DNA of 6,356 nucleotides from Chloroflexota bacterium (GTDB lineage: Bacteria > Chloroflexota > Anaerolineae > Promineifilales > Promineifilaceae), in assembly GCA_024640485.1 (NCBI GenBank), contig JAHEEY010000284.1:1-6356 (forward strand), given 5' to 3'. Shown in pieces: positions 1 to 6,355 of the stretch. How positions within the stretch are numbered: the stretch's first letter is position 1; every line of letters begins with the position of its first letter. The notes beneath the pieces were generated by a model. It saw nothing but the letters and a program-made list of their open reading frames with translations. It had not been told where the DNA came from and searched no databases. The translations under genes were made by a program, and so were the position numbers.

Positions 1-383
1 TGATCACCATCGGCGGCCAGGCGATCGGGATGCGCTCCATGTCCATCTATGAGCTGAATGCCGACTACGTCAAATACAGCCGTTTCCTGGGGATCAAAGA
101 CCGCAAGATCGTCGCTTATGTATTTCGGAATGCGATGCTGCCGCAGATAACTGGCCTGGCTTTATCAATTGGCACCATGGTCGGAGGCGCGCTGGTAGCG
201 GAAATCATCTTCAGTTATCCCGGGCTTGGTTCTACCATCCTCACCGCTGTAAGGGGCGGCGACTATCCGTTAATCTCAGCAACCACCTTGCTGATCACGG
301 TGATGCTGCTGGCAGCCAACTTCATAATTGAGATCGTCTACGGCTTCCTTGATCCCCGCATCAAGACGGCGCAGGCTGATTAG
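1..383 (+). CDS. Opp/Dpp-type ABC importer permease, OppB/DppB family (partial, 5' end outside window)
   Basis: This is an inner-membrane subunit of an ABC importer. With the OppC-type partner it forms the channel through which substrate from a binding protein enters the cell. The reading frame is open from base 3 at the left edge to the TAG at 381-383, giving 126 visible codons; OppB-type proteins are usually about 300-340 residues, so roughly the last 40% is present. Near the visible start is the cytoplasmic EAA loop that contacts an ATPase (YVKYSRFLGIKDRKI followed by NAMLPQ). Next come a membrane segment (about GLALSIGTMVGGALVAEI), the family-typical FSYPGLG and GGDYPLI stretches, a last membrane segment, and the hallmark C-terminal LDPRI. 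The frame continues upstream of the first ATG at base 30, so that ATG is internal and not the start. The gap to the next gene is 14 bases, which implies co-transcription. Substrate cannot be read from this subunit. Confidence 0.93.
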   Translation, partial: ITIGGQAIGMRSMSIYELNADYVKYSRFLGIKDRKIVAYVFRNAMLPQITGLALSIGTMVGGALVAEIIFSYPGLGSTILTAVRGGDYPLISATTLLITVMLLAANFIIEIVYGFLDPRIKTAQAD

Positions 384-397
384 GGAGAGATGTCATC

Positions 398-1648
398 ATG
401 AAACATTTTATTCGACAAGCATTCCGCTCCCCGAATTTTGTCGCTGGTTTTGTCATCTTCGCGGTAATTCTGCTGACGGTGTTCATTTATCCCCTGATCA
501 TTACCGATCCGCCGTTGGAAATCATCGGTCAGGGCACTTTCTTCGAACCCGGGATCTATGTGAATGTTTATGACAGCATCGGCTCCCCTCATCACACCTT
601 GAAGCTGAGTGACGCCGCCGCCAAACGAATTGCCAGCAGGTTGGGCGACGATGAACGGCTGGCCATCAAGGAATGGCTGGTGGCCGCTGGGATTCCTGAA
701 GCTGAGGTCGATACCGAAAACACCGAAAGACTGATAGATCAATGGGTGAACACCTATGACCCCGCGGTCAAGATCCCTGGGATGACCAATGCCCGGCGAA
801 ACTACTATATCCGGCTGGAAACCTCACTCAGGGGGCTTCTGTCAACTGAAGGGGTAAGCATTGCTGCAAAAAACGCGGAAACAGCGGCCTTAGAAGAGAA
901 AAGCACTGTCACCCAATCCGACTACGTCAATGTCAGGGAGGTCCCAAACGTACGGCTGCTGCTGCTGGGAACTGACAACTTCGGTCGGGATGTGCTGACC
1001 GAGCTGATCGCGGCTACCGGCGTATCGCTGCAAATCGGTTTTGTCGCCGGCATCATCGCGACCTTGATTGGCCTAATCCTGGGACTGGTGTCGGGTTATG
1101 TCGGCGGCTTGGTGGATGACGTTATTATGTTCGTCACCAATCTATTCACAGTGATCCCCAGTTTTGTCCTGCTGATCCTGATTTCCTTCAGCATCGGGCA
1201 GGATAAGCGGGGTGCCGTTACCATCGCCGTGGTCATCGGGTTTACCTCCTGGGTCTGGACGGCCAGGGCGGTGCGCTCGCAGGTGGTTTCGCTGCGTAAT
1301 CGCGACCATGTCAACTTGTCCAAATTGTCCGGGCACTCCATCGCTCACATCATCCTCAATGATATCTTGCCTTACATCGCCTCTTATGTGGTGATGGCGC
1401 TGATTCTGCAAATTTCTTCGGGCATCCTGGCGGAGGCCGGGTTGTCGATTCTTGGATTGGGGCCCAGAACAACCGAAGTACCCACATTGGGATTGATGAT
1501 GAATTGGGCGATGATCTACCAGGCACAGATCCTGGGATTCTGGTGGGCATACTTCCCCGTCATTGTCACCATCGCCCTGATTGCGTTCTCGATGAATTTG
1601 ATGAATACAGGGCTTGATCAGGTATTCAACCCAGCATTGAGGGAGTAG
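398..1648 (+). CDS. Opp/Dpp-type ABC importer permease, OppC/DppC family, with large extracytoplasmic insert
   Basis: This is the second membrane subunit of the importer. At 416 residues it is over 100 longer than typical OppC/DppC (about 300). TM1 is about residues 15-35. The family motif GTDNFGRD, which normally follows within about 50 residues, comes only at 191-198, so residues about 38-188 form an unusually long, charged segment expected outside the membrane. The permease core then follows: TM segments near 209-236, 244-267, 273-292, 330-354 and 380-402, with a cytoplasmic EAA-type loop at about 303-325 (VNLSKLSG, later ILPYI). This loop keeps the conserved Gly (312) and LP (324-325) but lacks the usual Glu-Ala-Ala. 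Other OppC signatures are AEAGLSILGLG and VPTLGLMMN. The ATG at 398 follows a purine-rich GGGAGA at 383-388 with good spacing and a typical N-terminus running into TM1. The next gene starts 9 bases after the stop. The fold assignment is firm; the insert's function is unknown. Confidence 0.95.
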   Translation: MKHFIRQAFRSPNFVAGFVIFAVILLTVFIYPLIITDPPLEIIGQGTFFEPGIYVNVYDSIGSPHHTLKLSDAAAKRIASRLGDDERLAIKEWLVAAGIPEAEVDTENTERLIDQWVNTYDPAVKIPGMTNARRNYYIRLETSLRGLLSTEGVSIAAKNAETAALEEKSTVTQSDYVNVREVPNVRLLLLGTDNFGRDVLTELIAATGVSLQIGFVAGIIATLIGLILGLVSGYVGGLVDDVIMFVTNLFTVIPSFVLLILISFSIGQDKRGAVTIAVVIGFTSWVWTARAVRSQVVSLRNRDHVNLSKLSGHSIAHIILNDILPYIASYVVMALILQISSGILAEAGLSILGLGPRTTEVPTLGLMMNWAMIYQAQILGFWWAYFPVIVTIALIAFSMNLMNTGLDQVFNPALRE

Positions 1649-1657
1649 GTAATTGAT

Positions 1658-2665
1658 ATGTCAAATGTAATGCTAGAGGTCAAAGATCTGACCACAAAGT
1701 ATATCACCCGCTTTGGGGAAGATATCTACGCCGTTGACCACGTTTCACTGAAGGTCGAAGACGGGAAATCGCTGGGAATCGCCGGGGAGTCCGGCTGCGG
1801 AAAGTCGACGCTGGCCCTCAGCCTGATGGGGTACTACTTCCCGCCGCTCCACTATACCGGCGGCGAAATCACCATCGACGGGCGCAATATCACCGGCATG
1901 AACCCGGATGATGTTCGGAAATCGGTATTGGGCACGGAGATCGCCTATATCCCTCAATCGGCGATGAACGCGCTCAACCCCACCCGGAAGATCATCCATT
2001 TCATTGAAGACGTTTTTGAAGCGCATAATCCATTGGCCACCAAGAAAGAGATTTATGATATCGCCAAAGGGTTCTTTGAGACCGTAGGGCTTCCCGCAGA
2101 GGTGCTGCAGAAATACCCGGTAGAGCTTTCCGGCGGTATGAAACAGCGAACCGTGATCGCCATCTCGGTTATCCTTTCGCCAACCGTACTGATCGCTGAT
2201 GAGCCTTCTTCGGCCCTCGACGTCACTTCACAGAAGATGGTCATCAAAATGCTGCGAAGCTTGATGAACAACGGCTATGTCAAATCGATGATTTTCATCA
2301 CCCATGAACTCCCCCTGCTTTACAACGTGACCGACGATATCATGGTCATGTATGCCGGGCAGATCGTGGAGAAAGCCTCAGCAAAAGAGGCCGTCTTTGA
2401 TCCCCTGCATCCATATTCTAGGGGCCTGATGGGATCCATCATCGTACCTGAAGAAGGGCTGCGGGATGTAAGGCTAACTGCTATTCCTGGGGTACCGCCC
2501 AATCTGAAGAACCCGCCAGCTGGCTGCCGGTTCGCCGAACGGTGCCTATATGTTCGGCCGCTTTGCACAACCCACCCTGTGAGGCTTCGTGAAATTGCCG
2601 GCGGGCGCACCTATCGCTGTATACTTTCGGAAGAAGAGCTGAGGGAGGCGTATAAGAATGGCTGA
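1658..2665 (+). CDS. Opp/Dpp-type ABC importer ATPase, OppD/DppD family, with C-terminal four-Cys oligo_HPY domain
   Basis: This is a cytoplasmic ATPase that binds and hydrolyses ATP to drive the importer. It has 335 residues, normal for OppD/DppD. All nucleotide-binding elements are present: Walker A GESGCGKST (43-51), Q-loop Gln100, signature LSGGMKQR (157-164), Walker B VLIADE (177-182) with catalytic Glu182, D-loop SALD (185-188) and switch His216. The C-terminal extension has the HPYSRGL motif (251-257) and the IPGVPP stretch that mark the oligo/dipeptide-transporter subfamily. It also has four cysteines at 290, 296, 303 and 321, the pattern reported to hold a [4Fe-4S] cluster in mycobacterial OppD. 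Sugar importers of the CUT1 (MalK) type instead have a TOBE-type C-terminus, which is absent here. The chosen ATG is preceded by GGGAG (1641-1645) and AGGT (1647-1650). An in-frame ATG at 1670 is a less likely alternative, because it would shorten the lead-in to the first beta-strand. The gene overlaps the next by 8 bases. Confidence 0.95.
   Translation: MSNVMLEVKDLTTKYITRFGEDIYAVDHVSLKVEDGKSLGIAGESGCGKSTLALSLMGYYFPPLHYTGGEITIDGRNITGMNPDDVRKSVLGTEIAYIPQSAMNALNPTRKIIHFIEDVFEAHNPLATKKEIYDIAKGFFETVGLPAEVLQKYPVELSGGMKQRTVIAISVILSPTVLIADEPSSALDVTSQKMVIKMLRSLMNNGYVKSMIFITHELPLLYNVTDDIMVMYAGQIVEKASAKEAVFDPLHPYSRGLMGSIIVPEEGLRDVRLTAIPGVPPNLKNPPAGCRFAERCLYVRPLCTTHPVRLREIAGGRTYRCILSEEELREAYKNG
2658..2665 (+). 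other. 8-base overlap between the two ATPase genes
   Basis: The sequence ATGGCTGA contains the start codon of the OppF-type gene and, in another frame, the TGA that stops the OppD-type gene. A GGGAGG at 2642-2647 sits about ten bases upstream. Overlaps of this kind usually couple translation of subunits that are needed in equal amounts. The coupling itself is inferred. Confidence 0.85.
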
Positions 2666-3473
2666 TAAAAGAAAGCAAGTATGCCTGAAGGGAACGGGGC
2701 TTACCAAGGTTTTTGGGATTGGCCGCCAGCAAACGGTTGCCGTCGATCATGTCGATTTCGAATTCTACGAGGGTGAAATCATCTCCATTGTGGGCGAATC
2801 AGGCAGCGGTAAGACCACGTTGGCAAAGATGCTTCTAGGATTGATCGGCACCACTGAGGGTGACATTTACTTCCAGGGAAAGAAGCGCGATATCAGCAGT
2901 CAAAAGAAGAAGAAGGAATATTGGAAGAACATTCAGGCGATCTTTCAGGATCCGTTCTCTTCCTACAATATATTCAACAAGATCGACAGCGTGCTGCTGG
3001 ATTGCATCCATATGCGCGGCGGTAAGAAACTCCCATACGCCAAAAAATTGGAGCTGATGACAGAGGCGTGCGGCTTTGTCAACTTGAAGTTCGAGGAATT
3101 GACCAACAAGTATCCATTCGAGCTCTCCGGCGGACAGATGCAGCGCCTGATGATTGCCCGGATCTTCCTTCTGAAGCCGAAGATCCTGCTGGCTGATGAG
3201 CCTACGTCGATGATCGATGCCTGTTCGCGGGCCACCATCCTGGATATGCTGATGCAGCTGCGCGATGAAATTGACATGACCCTTATTTTCATCACCCATG
3301 ATATTGGCCTGGCCTATTTTGTGTCGGACAGCGTCTATATTATGGAGCGTGGAATATTCGTTGAAAGAGGCAGCGCCGACGAGGTGATTCTGCATCCCAA
3401 AGAGGCATACACCCAGCGCTTAATCAACGATGTGCCCAAAATCTATGAGGAATGGGATCTTTCCACTGTGTAA
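2658..3473 (+). CDS. Opp/Dpp-type ABC importer ATPase, OppF/DppF family, short form
   Basis: This is the second ATPase of the importer, expected to pair with the OppD-type subunit as a heterodimer under the two permeases. Motifs are Walker A GESGSGKTT (46-54), Q-loop Gln97 in FQDPF, a canonical signature LSGGQMQR (156-163), Walker B ILLADE (176-181) with Glu181, D-loop SMID (184-187) and switch His214. All catalytic residues are intact. At 271 residues it is about 50 shorter than typical OppF/DppF. It ends soon after HPKEAYTQRLI (246-256, equivalent to the HPYTRxL region) and lacks the cysteine-bearing C-terminal domain of its partner. The stop is clean and there is no frameshifted continuation, so this looks like a natural short form. 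The start lies inside the end of the preceding gene (ATGGCTGA, where TGA ends the upstream frame), with GGGAGG at 2642-2647 as ribosome binding site. Translational coupling and equal expression are likely. Confidence 0.94.
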   Translation: MADKRKQVCLKGTGLTKVFGIGRQQTVAVDHVDFEFYEGEIISIVGESGSGKTTLAKMLLGLIGTTEGDIYFQGKKRDISSQKKKKEYWKNIQAIFQDPFSSYNIFNKIDSVLLDCIHMRGGKKLPYAKKLELMTEACGFVNLKFEELTNKYPFELSGGQMQRLMIARIFLLKPKILLADEPTSMIDACSRATILDMLMQLRDEIDMTLIFITHDIGLAYFVSDSVYIMERGIFVERGSADEVILHPKEAYTQRLINDVPKIYEEWDLSTV

Positions 3474-3505
3474 CCCATTCTTCTACTGCTAGCCCTCTTT
3501 GATGG

Positions 3506-3538
3506 CGGGCAGATCGAGCATCCGCGTCGATCTGCCCG
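3506..3538 (+). terminator. Perfect 12-bp hairpin after the transporter genes, no U-tract
   Basis: CGGGCAGATCGA (3506-3517) and its exact reverse complement TCGATCTGCCCG (3527-3538) flank a 9-base loop. The hairpin begins 32 bases after the stop of the last transporter gene. It is followed by GACATTTCTGTATCTG, which is only moderately T-rich, so it does not meet the standard for an intrinsic terminator. It could be a weak or factor-assisted terminator, an RNA-stabilising 3' structure that keeps transporter mRNA levels different from hydrolase levels, or a protein-binding palindrome. The repeat is certain; its role is not. Confidence 0.45.
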
Positions 3539-3774
3539 GACATTTCTGTATCTGTGGATTTGCGGACACGGCACAACTGGGCGGAGCTGCTTATTTACCC
3601 AGATTAGATCACGCTGGCGATATCACCGGTCGGGCATTGATGGCGCCGCCCGATAATACCGCAGAAGATAGCCGCTGGATGTTGGGCTCTTTTCCCCTCA
3701 GAGGGATGAGTCCAGCCGTCTCCTTACAGCAGAGTCAAGACACTTTCTGGCATTACCATGGACATGATTCGGAC

Positions 3775-3778
3775 AGGA
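3775..3778 (+). promoter_or_regulatory. Weak ribosome binding site of the GH3 gene
   Basis: AGGA lies 9 bases ahead of the ATG at 3788. It is a short Shine-Dalgarno match, but it is the only one suitably placed. It supports ATG 3788 as the start, since the protein N-terminus that follows (MTNIQSILSQMTLEEKAAL) matches where GH3 beta-glucosidases usually begin. Confidence 0.5.
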
Positions 3779-3787
3779 TAGAACAAG

Positions 3788-6064
3788 ATGACAAATATAC
3801 AATCCATTCTTTCACAAATGACCCTTGAAGAGAAAGCCGCCCTCTGTACCGGCGCCAGCTCCTGGACAACTACACCGGTCGAGCGTTTAGGCATTCCTGA
3901 AATGGTGGTCTCAGACGGGCCTCACGGTGTCCGCCGGGTGCCTGACGCCAATTCGCTGATGATGACCAGCCTGCCGGCGACCTGCTTCCCCACAGCATCC
4001 TGCCTGGCCTCAACCTGGAATGCGGATCTGCTTAAAACGATGGGAGAAGCGTTGGGGGAGGAGTGCCTGGCATTAAATGTAGATGTGCTGCTCGGCCCTG
4101 GTGTCAACATGAAACGCTCCCCATTGGGCGGCCGGAATTTCGAGTATTTTTCTGAGGATCCTTACCTGGCTGGAGAGATGGCCACCAGCCTGATCGAGGG
4201 CATTCAAGGGAAGGGTGTGGGCACTTCCATCAAGCATTTTGCGGTTAACAATCAGGAATTCCAGCGGTTCAGCATCAATGCTGACGTGGATCAGCGCACG
4301 CTGCACGAGATCTACCTGGCTGCCTTCGAAACCGCTGTCAAAAGAACACAGCCATGGACGGTGATGTGTGCCTACAACAAGCTCAACGGCATCTACTGTT
4401 CAGAGCACTATGATTTGTTGGTAGATATTCTCAAGAACAAGTGGGGGTTTGAAGGGCTGGTGGTCTCCGATTGGGGTGCCGTACATGACCGGGCGGCCTC
4501 CCTCAAAGGGGGCCTCGATCTGGAAATGCCCGGCCCGCAAGACCACCGCGTTCGCGCGGTTGTTGAGGCCGTTCGCTCAGGTGAGCTTGACGAACAGATA
4601 CTAAACGAAGCGGTGCGGCGCATCCTGAATATTGTGTTCAAAGCTCAGGAAACACCCAAAGGCGGCGAATTCGATGCGGACGCGCACCATACCCTGGCCC
4701 GCAAGATCGCGGCGGAAGGGATGGTCTTGCTCAAAAACAACGGCATTCTGCCGCTGAAAGGGCAGCAGCATATCGCGGTGATCGGCCGGGCTGCCGAAAA
4801 CGCCCACTTCCAGGGCGGCGGCAGTTCACATATCAACCCCACAAAAGTCGCCAATCCGTTCAAGGAATTGCAGAATCAGGCTGGCGAGGCCGAACTGAGC
4901 TACGCGGAAGGCTACCCGACCGATGATACCTTCCGCCAGGAACTGATTGACCAGGCGGCGGCTTTGGCCCAATCGGCCGATGCGGCCCTGCTGTATCTCG
5001 CTCTACCCTCTTCCAAGGAATCAGAAGGATATGACCGGCCCGACCTTGATTTGACGGATCAGCAGATCGCTTTGATCAAAGCTGTGGCAAGGGCGCAGCC
5101 TAATACGGTGGTCATACTAAACAATGGCGCGCCAGTGGCGATGAGCGGCTGGATTGATGACGTCGCTGCCGTACTCGAAGGGTGGATGATGGGGCAAGCC
5201 GGCGGCGGCGCCATCGCTGATATCCTGTTCGGCCGGGTGAATCCCAGCGGCAAACTAGCCGAGACCTTCCCGATCAAAACGGCCGATACCCCGGCACATA
5301 TCAATTGGCCGGGGGGCGCGGGCACAGTCAGGTACGGAGAGGGGATTTTCATCGGCTATCGTTATTATGACGCCAAAGAAATGCCGGTGCTGTTCCCCTT
5401 TGGTTACGGGCTGAGCTACACCGAGTTCACTTACAGCAGCCCCAAAGCCTCGGCCGCGACCTTCAAAGATGTGGACGGCTTGACGGTGACCGTGGATGTC
5501 ACCAACAGCGGCGGAACGGCCGGCAAGGAGATCGTTCAACTGTATGTGCACGATCGCAAATCTGGGCTGGTACGGCCGAAGAAGGAACTGAAAGGTTTTT
5601 CCAAGGTAGAACTGCAGCCAGGCGAGACGAAGACTGTCTCATTCACGCTCGATTTCCGCGCTTTTGCCTACTACCATCCCAAACACCAGCAGTGGATCAC
5701 CGAGGACGGGGAATTCGACCTCTTGATTGGCAGTTCATCTGCCGATATCCGCCACAAATTAACCGCGACGCTCAAATCGACATTGGATCTGCCCTGCCTG
5801 ATCGACAAAGAATCGACTATCCGTGAGTGGATGGCCGATCCGCGCAGCAACGCTGTCCTGAGCACGGTTTTCGAACAGATGCAGACCCACATTCGCCAAC
5901 TCTTTGGCACAGACGGTGAGGGCAGCATCGGCATGGATGTGATGGACATGATGGCAGACATGCCTCTGGGAAGCGTCCTTGGATTCCAGCAAAGCATGCT
6001 GCCTATGCCTGCCGATGAAATGATCGAAGGGTTGCTGATGCAGGTGCATGGCACCAAGAATTAG
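3788..6064 (+). CDS. Cytoplasmic GH3 beta-glucosidase (BglB/BglX-like), no PA14 domain, Met-rich C-terminal tail
   Basis: This is a predicted retaining exo-acting beta-glucosidase that releases glucose from the non-reducing end of beta-linked oligosaccharides. It has 758 residues. The N-terminal TIM-barrel domain (about 1-290) carries the substrate-pocket motifs SDGPHGVR (42-49), GGRNFEYFSEDP (114-125), KHF (149-151) and GFEGLVVSDWG (220-230), in which Asp228 is the expected nucleophile. The alpha/beta sandwich domain (about 300-545) holds SEGYDR (412-417), with Glu413 the likely acid/base, and ends in FPFGYGLSYTEF. A fibronectin III-like domain follows (about 565-652). No PA14 domain is inserted before SEGYDR, unlike Kluyveromyces marxianus BglI. 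A further tail (about 660-758) ends in a Met-rich segment with nine Met in residues 716-751. There is no signal peptide or membrane segment, so the enzyme is probably cytosolic, consistent with hydrolysis after import by the adjacent transporter. Exact sugar and linkage preference cannot be read from sequence; beta-xylosidase activity is a less likely alternative. Confidence 0.95.
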   Translation: MTNIQSILSQMTLEEKAALCTGASSWTTTPVERLGIPEMVVSDGPHGVRRVPDANSLMMTSLPATCFPTASCLASTWNADLLKTMGEALGEECLALNVDVLLGPGVNMKRSPLGGRNFEYFSEDPYLAGEMATSLIEGIQGKGVGTSIKHFAVNNQEFQRFSINADVDQRTLHEIYLAAFETAVKRTQPWTVMCAYNKLNGIYCSEHYDLLVDILKNKWGFEGLVVSDWGAVHDRAASLKGGLDLEMPGPQDHRVRAVVEAVRSGELDEQILNEAVRRILNIVFKAQETPKGGEFDADAHHTLARKIAAEGMVLLKNNGILPLKGQQHIAVIGRAAENAHFQGGGSSHINPTKVANPFKELQNQAGEAELSYAEGYPTDDTFRQELIDQAAALAQSADAALLYLALPSSKESEGYDRPDLDLTDQQIALIKAVARAQPNTVVILNNGAPVAMSGWIDDVAAVLEGWMMGQAGGGAIADILFGRVNPSGKLAETFPIKTADTPAHINWPGGAGTVRYGEGIFIGYRYYDAKEMPVLFPFGYGLSYTEFTYSSPKASAATFKDVDGLTVTVDVTNSGGTAGKEIVQLYVHDRKSGLVRPKKELKGFSKVELQPGETKTVSFTLDFRAFAYYHPKHQQWITEDGEFDLLIGSSSADIRHKLTATLKSTLDLPCLIDKESTIREWMADPRSNAVLSTVFEQMQTHIRQLFGTDGEGSIGMDVMDMMADMPLGSVLGFQQSMLPMPADEMIEGLLMQVHGTKN

Positions 6065-6197
6065 CGCTTTCAGAAACGCTGCTATGACGGCCAATCTGCT
6101 GCGGGCACTGTCTGATGATTTGCCTTCATCCACGTCTGGGCTGGCAGGCCGATTCGCTTGACCTTCGCCTACCAGGCGAGACATTGCGCTCCTTTAG
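6065..6197. other. 3' untranslated stretch between GH3 stop and terminator
   Basis: This stretch contains no gene. A short hairpin overlaps the stop codon (AGCG at 6063-6066 and TTT at 6068-6070, pairing with AAACGCT at 6074-6080, with one bulged base). A second one is TCGCCT/AGGCGA at 6165-6179 with a 3-base loop. Neither is followed by a T-run, so the transcript most likely continues to the terminator at 6198. Confidence 0.5.
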
Positions 6198-6231
6198 AAC
6201 GCCCTGGTTCGAGACCGGGGCGTTTTTTTTT
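6198..6231 (+). terminator. Strong intrinsic terminator ending the GH3 transcript
   Basis: An 11-bp GC-rich stem pairs AACGCCCTGGT (6198-6208) with ACCGGGGCGTT (6214-6224) around a 5-base loop, with one G-U pair. A run of nine T follows at 6223-6231. This is a textbook Rho-independent terminator for + strand transcription. It defines the downstream end of the transcription unit, about 130 bases after the GH3 stop. Confidence 0.93.
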
Positions 6232-6298
6232 CAACAACTGCCGGAACTAGACAGCGCGCCAATCCCTCAACTAACCCGATGATTCACACTTTCGGGGT

Positions 6299-6328
6299 AT
6301 GACACTAATACTTCCTTGGGGCTATGAT
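6299..6328 (+). promoter_or_regulatory. Candidate sigma-70-type promoter pointing out of the right edge
   Basis: ATGACA (6299-6304) and TATGAT (6323-6328) each match the -35 and -10 consensus at five of six positions, with an 18-base spacer. The site lies just past a strong terminator, where a new transcription unit would be expected to begin. An interrupted inverted repeat, TTGGC/GCCAA (6339-6355), sits over the predicted start region. No coding sequence from this unit is visible in the window, so the call rests on the motif and position only. Confidence 0.4.
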
Positions 6329-6338
6329 GTTCTTAGCT

Positions 6339-6355
6339 TTGGCTGATAGCGCCAA
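6339..6355. repeat. Short interrupted inverted repeat beside the candidate promoter
   Basis: TTGGC (6339-6343) and GCCAA (6351-6355) are exact reverse complements separated by seven bases, centred about 20 bases after the candidate -10 box. The position would suit a repressor operator. Five-base arms are short enough to occur by chance, and the window ends one base later. Confidence 0.3.

Larger units (their letters stand above)
3474..3787. other. Spacer between transporter genes and GH3 gene, with inverted repeats
   Basis: These 314 bases carry no gene I can support. The spacer holds a perfect 12-bp hairpin near its start (3506-3538, listed separately), a 6-bp inverted repeat TCGGGC/GCCCGA at 3630-3653 with a 12-base loop, and an 11-base palindrome CCCTCAGAGGG at 3695-3705. 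A TTG-initiated frame runs through the spacer into the GH3 gene, but it has no ribosome binding site or recognisable motifs. A GATAAT at 3652-3657 resembles a -10 box, but no matching -35 is present at normal spacing. The length of the spacer, against gaps of 14 bases or less among the transporter genes, suggests that the hydrolase may have its own control. Confidence 0.6.

Noticed and set aside
390..401. Tiny frame ATG-TCA-TCA-TGA overlapping the start codon of the OppC-type permease
   Set aside because: Three codons lying between a ribosome binding site and a start codon is most likely chance. The purine-rich site is spaced better for the ATG at 398.
380..742. Long reverse-strand open frames inside the transporter and GH3 genes (for example 380-742, 2835-3395, 5759-6184)
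   Set aside because: They lie fully or mostly opposite well-supported + strand genes, show no domain motifs, and are what moderate-GC coding sequence gives on its complement.
3652..3657. GATAAT as the -10 box of a GH3 promoter
   Set aside because: No acceptable -35 sequence occurs 16-18 bases upstream, and there is no TGn extension. The nearby TTGATG at 3637-3642 is only 9 bases away.
3499..3828. A 109-codon + strand frame starting with TTG, spanning the spacer and overlapping the first 41 bases of the GH3 gene
   Set aside because: It has no ribosome binding site, a rare start codon, no recognisable motif, third-position composition near background, and an out-of-frame overlap with a secure gene. 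It also contains the 12-bp hairpin. A decayed gene remnant cannot be excluded, but nothing supports it.
6198..6224. T-arm-like sequence CCTGG-TTCGAGA-CCGGG, suggesting the 3' end of a tRNA
   Set aside because: No matching acceptor stem, D-arm or anticodon arm is found upstream. The same bases form a complete terminator stem followed by nine T, which explains the sequence better.
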